Positions 56,830-64,000 of a stretch of DNA of 64,000 bases are shown here, piece after piece. The DNA comes from Streptomyces fradiae (GTDB taxonomy: Bacteria > Actinomycetota > Actinomycetes > Streptomycetales > Streptomycetaceae), in contig NZ_CP065958.1 of the NCBI RefSeq assembly GCF_041270065.1, positions 3,906,001 through 3,970,000 of the forward strand. The letters are read 5' to 3'. Each line of letters begins with the position of its first letter. Within the stretch, counting starts at the first letter, position 1. The notes under the pieces were generated by a model that ran no database searches, was not told the origin of the DNA, and saw only the letters and a program-made list of their open reading frames with translations. The translations under genes and the position numbers were made by a program.

Positions 56830-58275
56830 GTGCCGAACGCCAACGAAGACACCCCGACTGCCCTGAGCCAGGTGCAACGCCGCGCGGTCAGTGAACTACT
56901 GCGTGTGTCCCCTGTCGCCGACGACCTCGCCCGCCGCTTCAAGGATGCCGGGTTCAGCCTCGCGCTGGTCGGCGGCTCGGTGCGCGACGCCCTCCTCGGC
57001 CGTCTCGGCAACGACCTGGACTTCACCACCGACGCCCGCCCCGAGGCCGTACTGAAGATCGTGCGCCCCTGGGCCGACGCCGTCTGGGAGGTCGGAATCG
57101 CCTTCGGCACCGTCGGCTGCCAGAAGGACGGCTACCTGGTGGAGATCACCACCTACCGGTCCGAGGCGTACGACCGCACCTCGCGCAAGCCCGAGGTCTC
57201 CTACGGCGACTCCATCGAGGAGGACCTGGTCCGGCGCGACTTCACCGTCAACGCCATGGCCGTCGCCCTCCCTGAGAAGGAGTTCATCGACCCGCACGGC
57301 GGCCTGGAGGACCTCGCCGAGCAGGTGCTGCGCACCCCGGGCACCCCGGAGGAGTCCTTCTCCGACGACCCGCTGCGCATGATGCGGGCCGCCCGCTTCG
57401 CCGCGCAGCTGGACTTCGAGGTCGCCCCTGAGGTCGTCACCGCCATGACGGAGATGGCCGGCCGGCTGGAGATCGTCTCCGCCGAGCGCGTCCGTGAGGA
57501 GTTCAACAAGCTCCTGCTCTCCGCCCACCCCCGCAAGGGCCTCGGCCTCCTCGTCGACACCGGCCTCGCCGCCCATGTCATCCCGGAGCTGCCGGCCCTG
57601 CGCCTGGAGAGCGACGAGCACCACCGTCACAAGGACGTCTACGAGCACTCCCTCACCGTGCTCGACCAGGCCATCGCCCTGGAGGAGGACGGCCCCGACC
57701 TGGTGCTGCGCCTCGCCGCGCTGCTCCACGACATCGGCAAGCCGCGTACCCGTCGCTTCGAGAAGGACGGACGGGTCTCCTTCCACCACCACGAGGTGGT
57801 CGGCGCGAAGATGACCAAGAAGCGCATGACGGCGCTGAAGTACTCCAACGAGCTGATCAAGGACGTCTCGCGCCTGGTGGAGCTGCATCTGCGCTTCCAC
57901 GGCTACGGCACGGGCGAGTGGACCGACTCGGCCGTTCGCCGCTACGTACGGGATGCGGGACCGCTGCTCTCCCGTCTCCACAAGCTGACCCGCTCCGACT
58001 GCACCACGCGGAACAAGCGCAAGGCCTCCGCGCTCTCACGGGCCTACGACGGCCTGGAGGAGCGCATCGAGAAGCTCCAGGAGCAGGAGGAGCTGGACTC
58101 GATCCGGCCGGACCTGGACGGCAACCAGATCCAGGAGATCCTGGGCATCCGCCCCGGACCCGCCGTCGGCCAGGCCTACAAGTTCCTGCTTGAGCTGCGG
58201 CTGGAGAACGGTCCGATGGAGCAGGACGCCGCCGTCGCCGCGCTCAAGGAGTGGTGGGCGAGCCGGCAGGGCTGA
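56830..58275 (+). CDS. cca: CCA tRNA nucleotidyltransferase / polyA polymerase family
   Basis: A protein of 481 residues starting GTG 56830 (VPNANEDTPTALSQVQRRAV). The nucleotidyltransferase head has LVGGSVRDALLGRLGNDLDF with the GGSVRD loop and the metal-binding LDF. The neck has MRAARFAAQLDFEV, and an HD domain includes LLHDIGKPRTRRFEKDG and HHHEVVGAKMTKKRM. It adds CCA to tRNAs lacking it, needed here because tRNA-Ala and tRNA-Ile have none encoded; S. coelicolor's related protein has been studied as PcnA. No ribosome site precedes the start; TACCCT ends eight bases upstream, so a leaderless transcript is plausible. Confidence 0.95.
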   Translation: MPNANEDTPTALSQVQRRAVSELLRVSPVADDLARRFKDAGFSLALVGGSVRDALLGRLGNDLDFTTDARPEAVLKIVRPWADAVWEVGIAFGTVGCQKDGYLVEITTYRSEAYDRTSRKPEVSYGDSIEEDLVRRDFTVNAMAVALPEKEFIDPHGGLEDLAEQVLRTPGTPEESFSDDPLRMMRAARFAAQLDFEVAPEVVTAMTEMAGRLEIVSAERVREEFNKLLLSAHPRKGLGLLVDTGLAAHVIPELPALRLESDEHHRHKDVYEHSLTVLDQAIALEEDGPDLVLRLAALLHDIGKPRTRRFEKDGRVSFHHHEVVGAKMTKKRMTALKYSNELIKDVSRLVELHLRFHGYGTGEWTDSAVRRYVRDAGPLLSRLHKLTRSDCTTRNKRKASALSRAYDGLEERIEKLQEQEELDSIRPDLDGNQIQEILGIRPGPAVGQAYKFLLELRLENGPMEQDAAVAALKEWWASRQG

Positions 58276-58302
58276 TGCGGATGCCGCCGTTTCACGGTCG
58301 AT

Positions 58303-58316
58303 GTTTCACGTGAAAC
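58303..58316. other. parS: parS site, first of a tandem pair
   Basis: Perfect GTTTCACGTGAAAC within CGATGTTTCACGTGAAACATCG, a longer palindrome, in the gap between the converging cca and MFS genes. Confidence 0.95.
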
Positions 58317-58337
58317 ATCGACGCGGCGGTCTCGGGC

Positions 58338-58369
58338 AGGGGTGATGTTTCACGTGAAACATCACCCCT
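58338..58369. terminator. 32-bp palindrome containing the second parS, probable terminator
   Basis: AGGGGTGATGTTTCAC is followed by its exact reverse complement. The parS core is at 58347-58360. It lies between converging genes and overlaps the MFS stop, so a single sequence may serve as ParB site and transcription terminator. Confidence 0.7.
58347..58360. other. parS: parS site, second of a tandem pair
   Basis: Perfect GTTTCACGTGAAAC, centred 44 bases from the first copy. Confidence 0.95.
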
Positions 58370-59636
58370 TTCTGGTGGTGCGGGCCAGGGCGAGCGCGAG
58401 CAGTGCGTAGAGCAGGGTCACGAGCAGCACGATCGTGGGGGACCGTCCGTCCGGCGGCAGCATCGCGGCCGCGACCCCGGCGGCGCCGACGAAGGCGACG
58501 TTGAAGAGCACGTCGTAGAGGGAGAAGACCCGCCCGCGATAGGCGTCGTCCACGGAGGTCTGTACGACGGTGTCGGTGGCGATCTTCGCGCCCTGGGTGA
58601 TGAGGCCGAGCACGAAGGCGGCCACGAGGAACGGCGTCCGGGCGAAGGTGAGGCCAAGCGCGGGCGTCAGTACGGCGGCGGAACCCGTGCACACGGTCAT
58701 CCAGCCGAATGCGCCGAAGCGCCCCACCGCCCACGGCGAGAGCACGGCCGCCGCGAAGAACCCGGCCCCGGAGGCGGCGACGGCCAGCCCGAGGACGGCA
58801 AGGCCCTGCGACTCCGTGGTGCTCCAGGCGTACCGGGAGAGCATGAGCACGGTCACGAAGAGGGCGCCGTAGCAGAAGCGCATCACCGTCACGGCGGAGA
58901 GCGCGCGGGCGGCGGCGCGGCGCTCGGCCAGATGCCGCAGCCCGCTCATCAGCCCCCGGGCGGTGGAGGCCAGCGCGGCGGAGAGCCGGGGCTGGAGGAG
59001 TTCCGGGTCGGGGCCGAGGAGCTCGCGGGACATGCGCAGCGAGGCGAGCGCGGAGCAGAGATAGAGGACGGCGCCCAGGAGGACCACGGCGGCGTCGGAG
59101 TCGTCCGCCACGAGTCGTACGCCGAAGGCCAGACCGCCGCCCAGGGTCGCGGCCAGGGTGCCGGCGGTCGGTGAGAGCGAGTTGGCGATGACAAGGCGTT
59201 CGGCATCGACCACGCGCGGGAGTGCGGCGGAGAGGCCGGCCAGGACGAAGCGGTTGACGGCCGTGACGGAGAGGGCGGAGGCGTAGAACAGCCAGTCCGG
59301 CACGGAGGCCAGCATGAGCACCGCGGTGCCGCCGGCCAGCAGGGCCCGCAGCAGGTTTCCGTAGAGGAAGACCTGGCGGCGCTGCCAGCGGTCGAGCAGG
59401 ACGCCGGCGAAGGGGCCGACGAGGGAGTAGGGGAGCAGGAGCACGGCCATGGCGGAGGCGATGGCGGCGGCGCTGGTCTCCTTCTCCGGGGAGAAGACGA
59501 CATACGTGGCCAGGGCGACCTGGTAGACGCCGTCGGCGCACTGGGAGAGCAGGCGGACGGCCAGCAGGCGGCGGAAGTTGCGCAGCCGCAGGAGGACGCG
59601 CAGATCACGCACGACGGACATGGCAGCAAGACTCAC
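58362..59636 (-). CDS. MFS transporter
   Basis: A protein of 424 residues with about 11-12 hydrophobic segments. The loop after helix 2 has GVLLDRWQRRQVFLYGNLL, a GxxxDRxxRR-type MFS motif. A polar central loop lies near LLGPDPELLQPRLSAALAST. A Ser/Thr- and Gly-rich helix at residues 350-370 includes GAKIATDTVVQTSVDDAYRG. The type resembles macrolide-efflux-like MFS proteins, but the substrate cannot be told. The stop lies two bases inside the 32-bp palindrome that contains parS. Confidence 0.87.
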   Translation of the reverse strand: MSLAAMSVVRDLRVLLRLRNFRRLLAVRLLSQCADGVYQVALATYVVFSPEKETSAAAIASAMAVLLLPYSLVGPFAGVLLDRWQRRQVFLYGNLLRALLAGGTAVLMLASVPDWLFYASALSVTAVNRFVLAGLSAALPRVVDAERLVIANSLSPTAGTLAATLGGGLAFGVRLVADDSDAAVVLLGAVLYLCSALASLRMSRELLGPDPELLQPRLSAALASTARGLMSGLRHLAERRAAARALSAVTVMRFCYGALFVTVLMLSRYAWSTTESQGLAVLGLAVAASGAGFFAAAVLSPWAVGRFGAFGWMTVCTGSAAVLTPALGLTFARTPFLVAAFVLGLITQGAKIATDTVVQTSVDDAYRGRVFSLYDVLFNVAFVGAAGVAAAMLPPDGRSPTIVLLVTLLYALLALALARTTRKG

Positions 59637-59640
59637 ATAC

Positions 59641-59678
59641 GACGAGGGCCCCCGGGCAGTGCCACGGGGACCCTCGTC
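59641..59678 (-). terminator. Terminator after ino1
   Basis: GACGAGGG (59641-59648) pairs with CCCTCGTC (59671-59678), with further imperfect pairing of CCCCGG with CACGGGG inside. It is downstream of ino1 and just before the MFS gene start. Confidence 0.6.
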
Positions 59679-59732
59679 AGTGAGCCTTCGTCAGGATCTC
59701 GACGGCCGGTGGGCCGCAGGGAGACCGTCGGG

Positions 59733-60815
59733 TCAGCGCTCGACCTCGCCCTTGATGAACTTCTCGACGTTGGCGAAGGCCTCGTCGTCGAAGTACTGGA
59801 CCGGCGGGGACTTCATGAAGTAGCTCGACGCGGAGAGGATCGGGCCGCCGATGCCGCGGTCCTTGGCGATCTTCGCGGCGCGCAGGGCGTCGATGATGAC
59901 ACCCGCGGAGTTCGGGGAGTCCCAGACCTCGAGCTTGTACTCCAGGTTCAGCGGGACGTCGCCGAAGGCACGGCCCTCGAGGCGCACGTACGCCCACTTG
60001 CGGTCGTCCAGCCAGGCCACGTAGTCCGAGGGGCCGATGTGGACGTTCTTCTCGCCGAGGTCCCGGTCGGGGATCTGGGAGGTGACGGCCTGCGTCTTGG
60101 AGATCTTCTTGGACTCCAGGCGCTCGCGCTCGAGCATGTTCTTGAAGTCCATGTTGCCGCCGACGTTGAGCTGCATGGTGCGCTCGAGACGGACACCGCG
60201 GTCCTCGAACAGCTTCGCCATCACACGGTGCGTGATGGTGGCGCCGACCTGGGACTTGATGTCGTCACCGACGATCGGGACACCGGCCTCGGTGAACTTG
60301 TCCGCCCACTCCTTGGTGCCGGCGATGAAGACCGGGAGGGCGTTGACGAAGGCGACCTTGGCGTCGATGGCGCACTGGGCGTAGAACTTCGCCGCGTCCT
60401 CGGAGCCCACGGGCAGGTAGCAGACGAGAACGTCGACCTGCTTGTCCTTGAGGACCTGGACGACGTCGACCGGGGCCTCGGCGGACTCCTCGATGGTCAG
60501 GCGGTAGTACTTGCCGAGACCGTCGAGGGTGTGGCCGCGCTGGACCGTGACGCCCTTGTTCGGGACGTCGCAGATCTTGATGGTGTTGTTCTCGCTGGCG
60601 CCGATGGCGTCGGACAGGTCGAGGCCGACCTTCTTCGCGTCGACGTCGAACGCGGCCACGAACTCCACGTCGCCGACGTGGTAGTCGCCGAACTGGACGT
60701 GCATCAGGCCGGGCACCTTGGTCGCCGGGTCGGCGTCCTTGTAGTACTCGACGCCCTGCACCAGCGAGGCGGCGCAGTTGCCCACGCCGACGATGGCTAC
60801 GCGAACCGAACCCAT
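59733..60815 (-). CDS. ino1: Inositol-3-phosphate synthase
   Basis: A protein of 360 residues from ATG 60815 ([20 protein letters not shown]), with GGGAG upstream. The NAD motif is [13 protein letters not shown]. Conserved segments include [20 protein letters not shown] and [20 protein letters not shown], and the C-terminal [20 protein letters not shown]. It converts glucose 6-phosphate to myo-inositol 1-phosphate, the precursor of phosphatidylinositol and mycothiol. It lies 47 bases after the PadR gene on the same strand. Confidence 0.95.
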   Translation of the reverse strand: MGSVRVAIVGVGNCAASLVQGVEYYKDADPATKVPGLMHVQFGDYHVGDVEFVAAFDVDAKKVGLDLSDAIGASENNTIKICDVPNKGVTVQRGHTLDGLGKYYRLTIEESAEAPVDVVQVLKDKQVDVLVCYLPVGSEDAAKFYAQCAIDAKVAFVNALPVFIAGTKEWADKFTEAGVPIVGDDIKSQVGATITHRVMAKLFEDRGVRLERTMQLNVGGNMDFKNMLERERLESKKISKTQAVTSQIPDRDLGEKNVHIGPSDYVAWLDDRKWAYVRLEGRAFGDVPLNLEYKLEVWDSPNSAGVIIDALRAAKIAKDRGIGGPILSASSYFMKSPPVQYFDDEAFANVEKFIKGEVER

Positions 60816-60862
60816 TCCGGTTGCTCCCTGTGTGATCGTGGAAGCCCTGCGAGCGCAGGGTT

Positions 60863-61555
60863 TCACTTGGCGGTGTCGTCGGACGGATCCGGCCGGGTAC
60901 TGCCCCCGTGCCGGGGCAGGCCGCCCGTTTCTCCGGATTCTCTGTTCTGCTGCTGAGCGGCGCCCTCGGGGGCGTCGGGGCCGGATCGCTGATCCCGCCC
61001 CGCCCGCTCGCTCTCGATGAGCTCGTTCAGCCAGCGCACTTCGCGCTCCACGGACTCCATTCCGTGGCGCTGCAGCTCAAGCGTGTAGTCGTCGAGGCGC
61101 TCGCGCGTCCGGTTGAGGGAGGCGCGCATCTTCTCCAGGCGCTCCTCCAGCCGGCTGCGGCGGCCCTCGAGCACCCGCATCCGCACCTCGCGCTCGGTCT
61201 GGCCGAAGAAGGCGAAGCGGGCGGCGAAGTGCTCGTCCTCCCAGGCGTCGGGGCCGGTGTGGGAGAGGAGCTCCTCGAAGTGCTCCTTACCTTCGGCCGT
61301 CAACCGGTAGACGATCTTGGCGCGGCGCCCTGCGAGTGAAGCCGCGAGGGCCTCCTCGGGGGCACTTCCCGGTTCCTCGATCAACCAGCCGTTGGCGACC
61401 AGCGTCTTGAGGCACGGGTAGAGGGTCCCGTAGCTGAAGGCCCGGAAGATGCCCAGTGAGGTGTTGAGCCGCTTGCGCAGCTCGTACCCGTGCATCGGGG
61501 CCTCGCGGAGCAGGCCGAGAACGGCGAACTCGAGGATTCCTGAGCGCCGGCTCAT
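60863..61555 (-). CDS. PadR family transcriptional regulator
   Basis: A protein of 230 residues. The winged helix (about 8-85) has [20 protein letters not shown] and [20 protein letters not shown], typical of PadR. The C-terminal dimerisation helices (about 120-185) are long and charged. The last 35 residues are polar. It precedes ino1 and probably controls the pair through the palindrome in its own promoter. The ligand is unknown. Confidence 0.92.
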   Translation of the reverse strand: MSRRSGILEFAVLGLLREAPMHGYELRKRLNTSLGIFRAFSYGTLYPCLKTLVANGWLIEEPGSAPEEALAASLAGRRAKIVYRLTAEGKEHFEELLSHTGPDAWEDEHFAARFAFFGQTEREVRMRVLEGRRSRLEERLEKMRASLNRTRERLDDYTLELQRHGMESVEREVRWLNELIESERAGRDQRSGPDAPEGAAQQQNRESGETGGLPRHGGSTRPDPSDDTAK

Positions 61556-61634
61556 TCGTCGCCTCCTCCGTTCTCGGGACTCGTCTCGGGGACCGTGCGG
61601 AAAACACTCCTATGCCGAGTCGATGTGCCGCACT

Positions 61635-61655
61635 GATGTATCGACTCGATACATC
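61635..61655 (-). promoter_or_regulatory. PadR-type operator
   Basis: GATGTATCG (61635-61643), spacer ACT, CGATACATC (61647-61655), a perfect 9-base inverted repeat containing the ATGTAT/ATACAT halves seen in PadR operators, 80 bases upstream of the regulator start. The surrounding gap (61556-61963) also holds the divergent PBP promoter; GGAACT and CGTAC near 61912-61939 could be an ECF-type pair but are not certain. Confidence 0.75.
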
Positions 61656-61963
61656 CCGACGATAGAACGGCCCCATGTCCGCGACAAGTGGGACTCGGGT
61701 GACCGGCGTCACATCGTCAATTCACAGCAATCGAGTTGCCTGATTTGGGGTGAACTTGCCCTCTAGGGAGGTTTTGGCCGTGCGTAGTCTGTGCGGCATG
61801 CAGACCACCGGGAACCGAGCAAGGCCGCGAGGCGTCCGTGAAACGGGTGACCGGCTGCGACCCGGCGGGGCTTCTTCCGAGGTCCGGCCGTGTGCATTTC
61901 GGGGGGACCGGAACTCAACTGCCGCTTCCAGGCGTACGCGCCTGCCCGAGGAGTAGTCGTTCG

Positions 61964-64000
61964 ATGAGCGAGCACCGTCGCAAACCGCCGCAGCCGCAGC
62001 AGCAGCCGCCCTACGGCGGTCGTGCCGCGGCACGGCGCGCCGCCCAGCAGCCGATGGGCCGCAGGCCGGCGCCCGGTCGTGATGCCGCCACAGGGTCCCC
62101 TTCCGCCTCGTACGGGCCGCCTTCCTCCTATGGAGAGGAAGAGCGTCCCTACGGCGGACGGGCCGAGGCCCGTCGCGCCGCCCAGCGCGGGGGGCGCCGG
62201 CGCGCCCCCGAGGGCGGCGGCGGTCCTGGCGGACCCGGCGGCCGGCGCGGGGGCGGCGGAGGCGGCCGTGGCGAGGGTCCGGGGCGCGGTCGCGGCGGCG
62301 CCGGCGGGCGTCCGCCGGGCAAGAAGCGGCTCATCGACTACCCGCGGTACGGCAAGCACGGCTGGCGTCGCTGGATGCCCTCGTGGAAGCTCGTGACGGG
62401 CCTGTTCCTGGCGTTCGTCGGCAGCCTCATGGGCGCGGCCACGATCGGGTACGCCATGGTGGGCATCCCGAACGAAGCCGACAGCGCCAAGCAGCAGAAC
62501 AACGTCTTCTACTGGTCCGACAACACGGTGATGGCCGCGACCGGTGGTGAGGTCAACCGCCAGATCATCGACTTCGCCGAGATTCCGAAGGCCATGCAGG
62601 ACGCGGTCGTCTCTGCGGAGAACAAGACCTTCTGGACCGACTCCGGCATCGACCCCATGGGCATCGGCCGCGCCGTGTGGAACATGGCCAAGGGCGGCCA
62701 GACCCAGGGTGGCTCGACCATCACCCAGCAGTACGTGAAGAACAACCGCCTCGACGACCAGTCGCAGACGGTGACCCGCAAGGTGAAGGAACTCTTCATC
62801 TCGATGCGCGTCGGCAATGAGCGGGGCAAGCCCGAGATCATGGCGGGCTACCTCAACACCTCGTACTACGGTCGGGGTGCCTATGGACTCCAGGCCGCCG
62901 CCCGCGCGTACTTCGCCAAGGACGCCACCGATCTCAACCCCAGCGAGTGCGCCCTGCTCGCCTCGGTGCTCAAGGGCGCGACCTACTACGACCCGGCCGG
63001 CTACCCCGAGATCGACCCGGGTGCCTCCAAGGAGGCGAACACCGAGCGTGCCCGGAAGCGCTGGTCGTGGATCCTCGACGAGATGGTCAAGGACGGGAAG
63101 CTCGACGCCACCGAGCGCGCGAAGTACACCACGATGCCGCCGACCAAGCCGCGCACCCAGGGTGCCCAGCTCGGCGGGCAGATCGGCTATCTGGTGCGGA
63201 CGGCCGAGGCGAACTTCCTGAACAACAGCAACTTCACGACGCAGCAGCTCGCCAAGGGCGGCTTCGAGATCCACACCACCTTCGACAAGAAGAAGGTCCA
63301 GGCACTCGAGTCGGCGGTCAAGAAGGTCTACAAGGACAACATCGACCCGGAGAAGCGCCCGGAGAAGGACACCCACGTCCAGTTCGGCGGTGCCTCGGTG
63401 AACGCGGAGACCGGCGCCATCGTCGCCCTCTACGGCGGTCAGGACGCCACGAAGCACTTCACCAACAACGCGGACACGACCGGTGCCCAGGTCGGCTCGA
63501 CCTTCAAGCCCTTCGTGCTGGCCGCCGCGCTGCGCGACGGTGTGCGGGATCCCAAGGGCGAGAAGGTTCAGGGTCCCGAGACCCGCAGGATCGTCGATCC
63601 GAGCAAGAGCTTCTACAACGGCACGAACAAGCTGACGATCAAGAACTTCGACGGCTCGACGTGGTACGACGACAAGGGCAACGAGTGGCGTCAGGTCAAT
63701 GACGGTGGCGAGAGCGTCCCGAGGGTCGACCTGCGCAAGGCCATGATGAAGTCCCTGAACTCGCCGTATGTGCAGCTCGGCATGGACGTCGGCATCGACA
63801 AGGTGCGCCAGTCGGCCATCGACGCGGGTCTGCTCGACTCCTCGCTGGTCAAGGCGGACGTCCCGTCCTTCTCGCTCGGTATCTCCTCCCCGAGCGCGAT
63901 CCGCATGGCCGGCGCCTATGCGACCTTCGCGAACAACGGCGAGCGCAACGACGTCTTCTCCGTGACCAAGGTCCTCCAGCGGGGCACGGTCGTCTACGAG
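61964..64000 (+). CDS. Class A penicillin-binding protein (bifunctional), 5' part
   Basis: The first 679 codons are visible; the gene continues past the window. ATG 61964 follows GAGGAG. A basic, Gly/Arg/Pro-rich cytoplasmic segment (about 1-135) contains two YGGRAxARRAAQ units. A membrane helix (about 146-168) leads to the glycosyltransferase domain, with catalytic Glu in AVVSAENKTFW and GGSTITQQYVKNNRL. The transpeptidase domain has SxxK in GAQVGSTFKPFVLAAALRDG and SxN in MKSLNSPYVQLG. The KTG motif would be beyond the window. It polymerises and cross-links peptidoglycan. Confidence 0.94.
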   Translation, partial: MSEHRRKPPQPQQQPPYGGRAAARRAAQQPMGRRPAPGRDAATGSPSASYGPPSSYGEEERPYGGRAEARRAAQRGGRRRAPEGGGGPGGPGGRRGGGGGGRGEGPGRGRGGAGGRPPGKKRLIDYPRYGKHGWRRWMPSWKLVTGLFLAFVGSLMGAATIGYAMVGIPNEADSAKQQNNVFYWSDNTVMAATGGEVNRQIIDFAEIPKAMQDAVVSAENKTFWTDSGIDPMGIGRAVWNMAKGGQTQGGSTITQQYVKNNRLDDQSQTVTRKVKELFISMRVGNERGKPEIMAGYLNTSYYGRGAYGLQAAARAYFAKDATDLNPSECALLASVLKGATYYDPAGYPEIDPGASKEANTERARKRWSWILDEMVKDGKLDATERAKYTTMPPTKPRTQGAQLGGQIGYLVRTAEANFLNNSNFTTQQLAKGGFEIHTTFDKKKVQALESAVKKVYKDNIDPEKRPEKDTHVQFGGASVNAETGAIVALYGGQDATKHFTNNADTTGAQVGSTFKPFVLAAALRDGVRDPKGEKVQGPETRRIVDPSKSFYNGTNKLTIKNFDGSTWYDDKGNEWRQVNDGGESVPRVDLRKAMMKSLNSPYVQLGMDVGIDKVRQSAIDAGLLDSSLVKADVPSFSLGISSPSAIRMAGAYATFANNGERNDVFSVTKVLQRGTVVYE

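Noticed and set aside
61750..61956. A 68-codon plus-strand frame before the class A PBP gene
   Set aside because: It lacks a good ribosome site, has no recognised domain and covers the promoter region; a leader peptide cannot be excluded but is not supported.

Overview
The window comes from the core chromosome of a high-GC actinobacterium, almost certainly a Streptomyces or close relative. The evidence is very high third-position GC, many GTG and TTG starts, Streptomyces-type DnaA boxes, the parS motif GTTTCACGTGAAAC, and gene order matching the well-known dnaA/oriC neighbourhood of that genus. No insertion sequence, prophage, CRISPR array or degraded gene was seen. The window is essentially all housekeeping DNA, and its unusual content lies in regulatory architecture and in a few odd proteins.

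Left arm (1-4.3 kb): a MarR-type regulator diverges from a truncated membrane-protein gene, then comes a LuxR-type two-component pair whose kinase carries an unusual C-terminal transmembrane/extracytoplasmic extension, then tRNA-Leu(CAG) with a 36-bp palindromic terminator.

Cell-wall signalling block (4.7-12.9 kb, + strand): fhaA, fhaB, a PP2C phosphatase, a SEDS glycosyltransferase (rodA/ftsW type), a class B penicillin-binding protein and the PASTA kinase pknB. Facing it (minus strand, 12.9-17.4 kb) are three class E-like sortases, pabA, a 53-residue membrane protein and a DUF881 protein. crgA (+) follows. The 267-bp gap after crgA holds three perfect TTATCCACA DnaA boxes around a large nested hairpin, about 20 kb from oriC.

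Middle (18-28 kb): a rhomboid protease with an N-terminal zinc finger, a cyclophilin, a DUF5324 protein, a secreted protein, an MFS transporter, a methyltransferase, tRNA-Ala(TGC), a DNA-binding protein paired with a second Ser/Thr kinase, a secreted membrane-anchored protein, a DLW-39 peptide gene, tRNA-Ile(GAT) and a DUF3566 protein.

Replication core (28-46 kb): gyrA, gyrB, dciA, recF, gnd, dnaN, oriC and dnaA on the minus strand; rpmH, rnpA, yidD, yidC, jag, rsmG, parA and parB on the plus strand. Six perfect parS sites were found, all on the parAB side of oriC.

Right arm (46-64 kb): a GNAT acetyltransferase, then a minus-strand series DUF6049 - murJ - pseudokinase - sigM - anti-sigma - trxB - trxA, with an exact sigma-R-type promoter in front of trxB. 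Then cca, an MFS transporter, ino1 with its PadR-type regulator, and a class A penicillin-binding protein cut by the window end.

The most interesting functional thread joins the two ends. In Mycobacterium, PknB phosphorylates a pseudokinase domain of MviN/MurJ, which recruits FhaA. Here pknB and fhaA lie at 4.7-12.9 kb, while the pseudokinase is a separate protein next to murJ at 50-52 kb, with every catalytic residue replaced.
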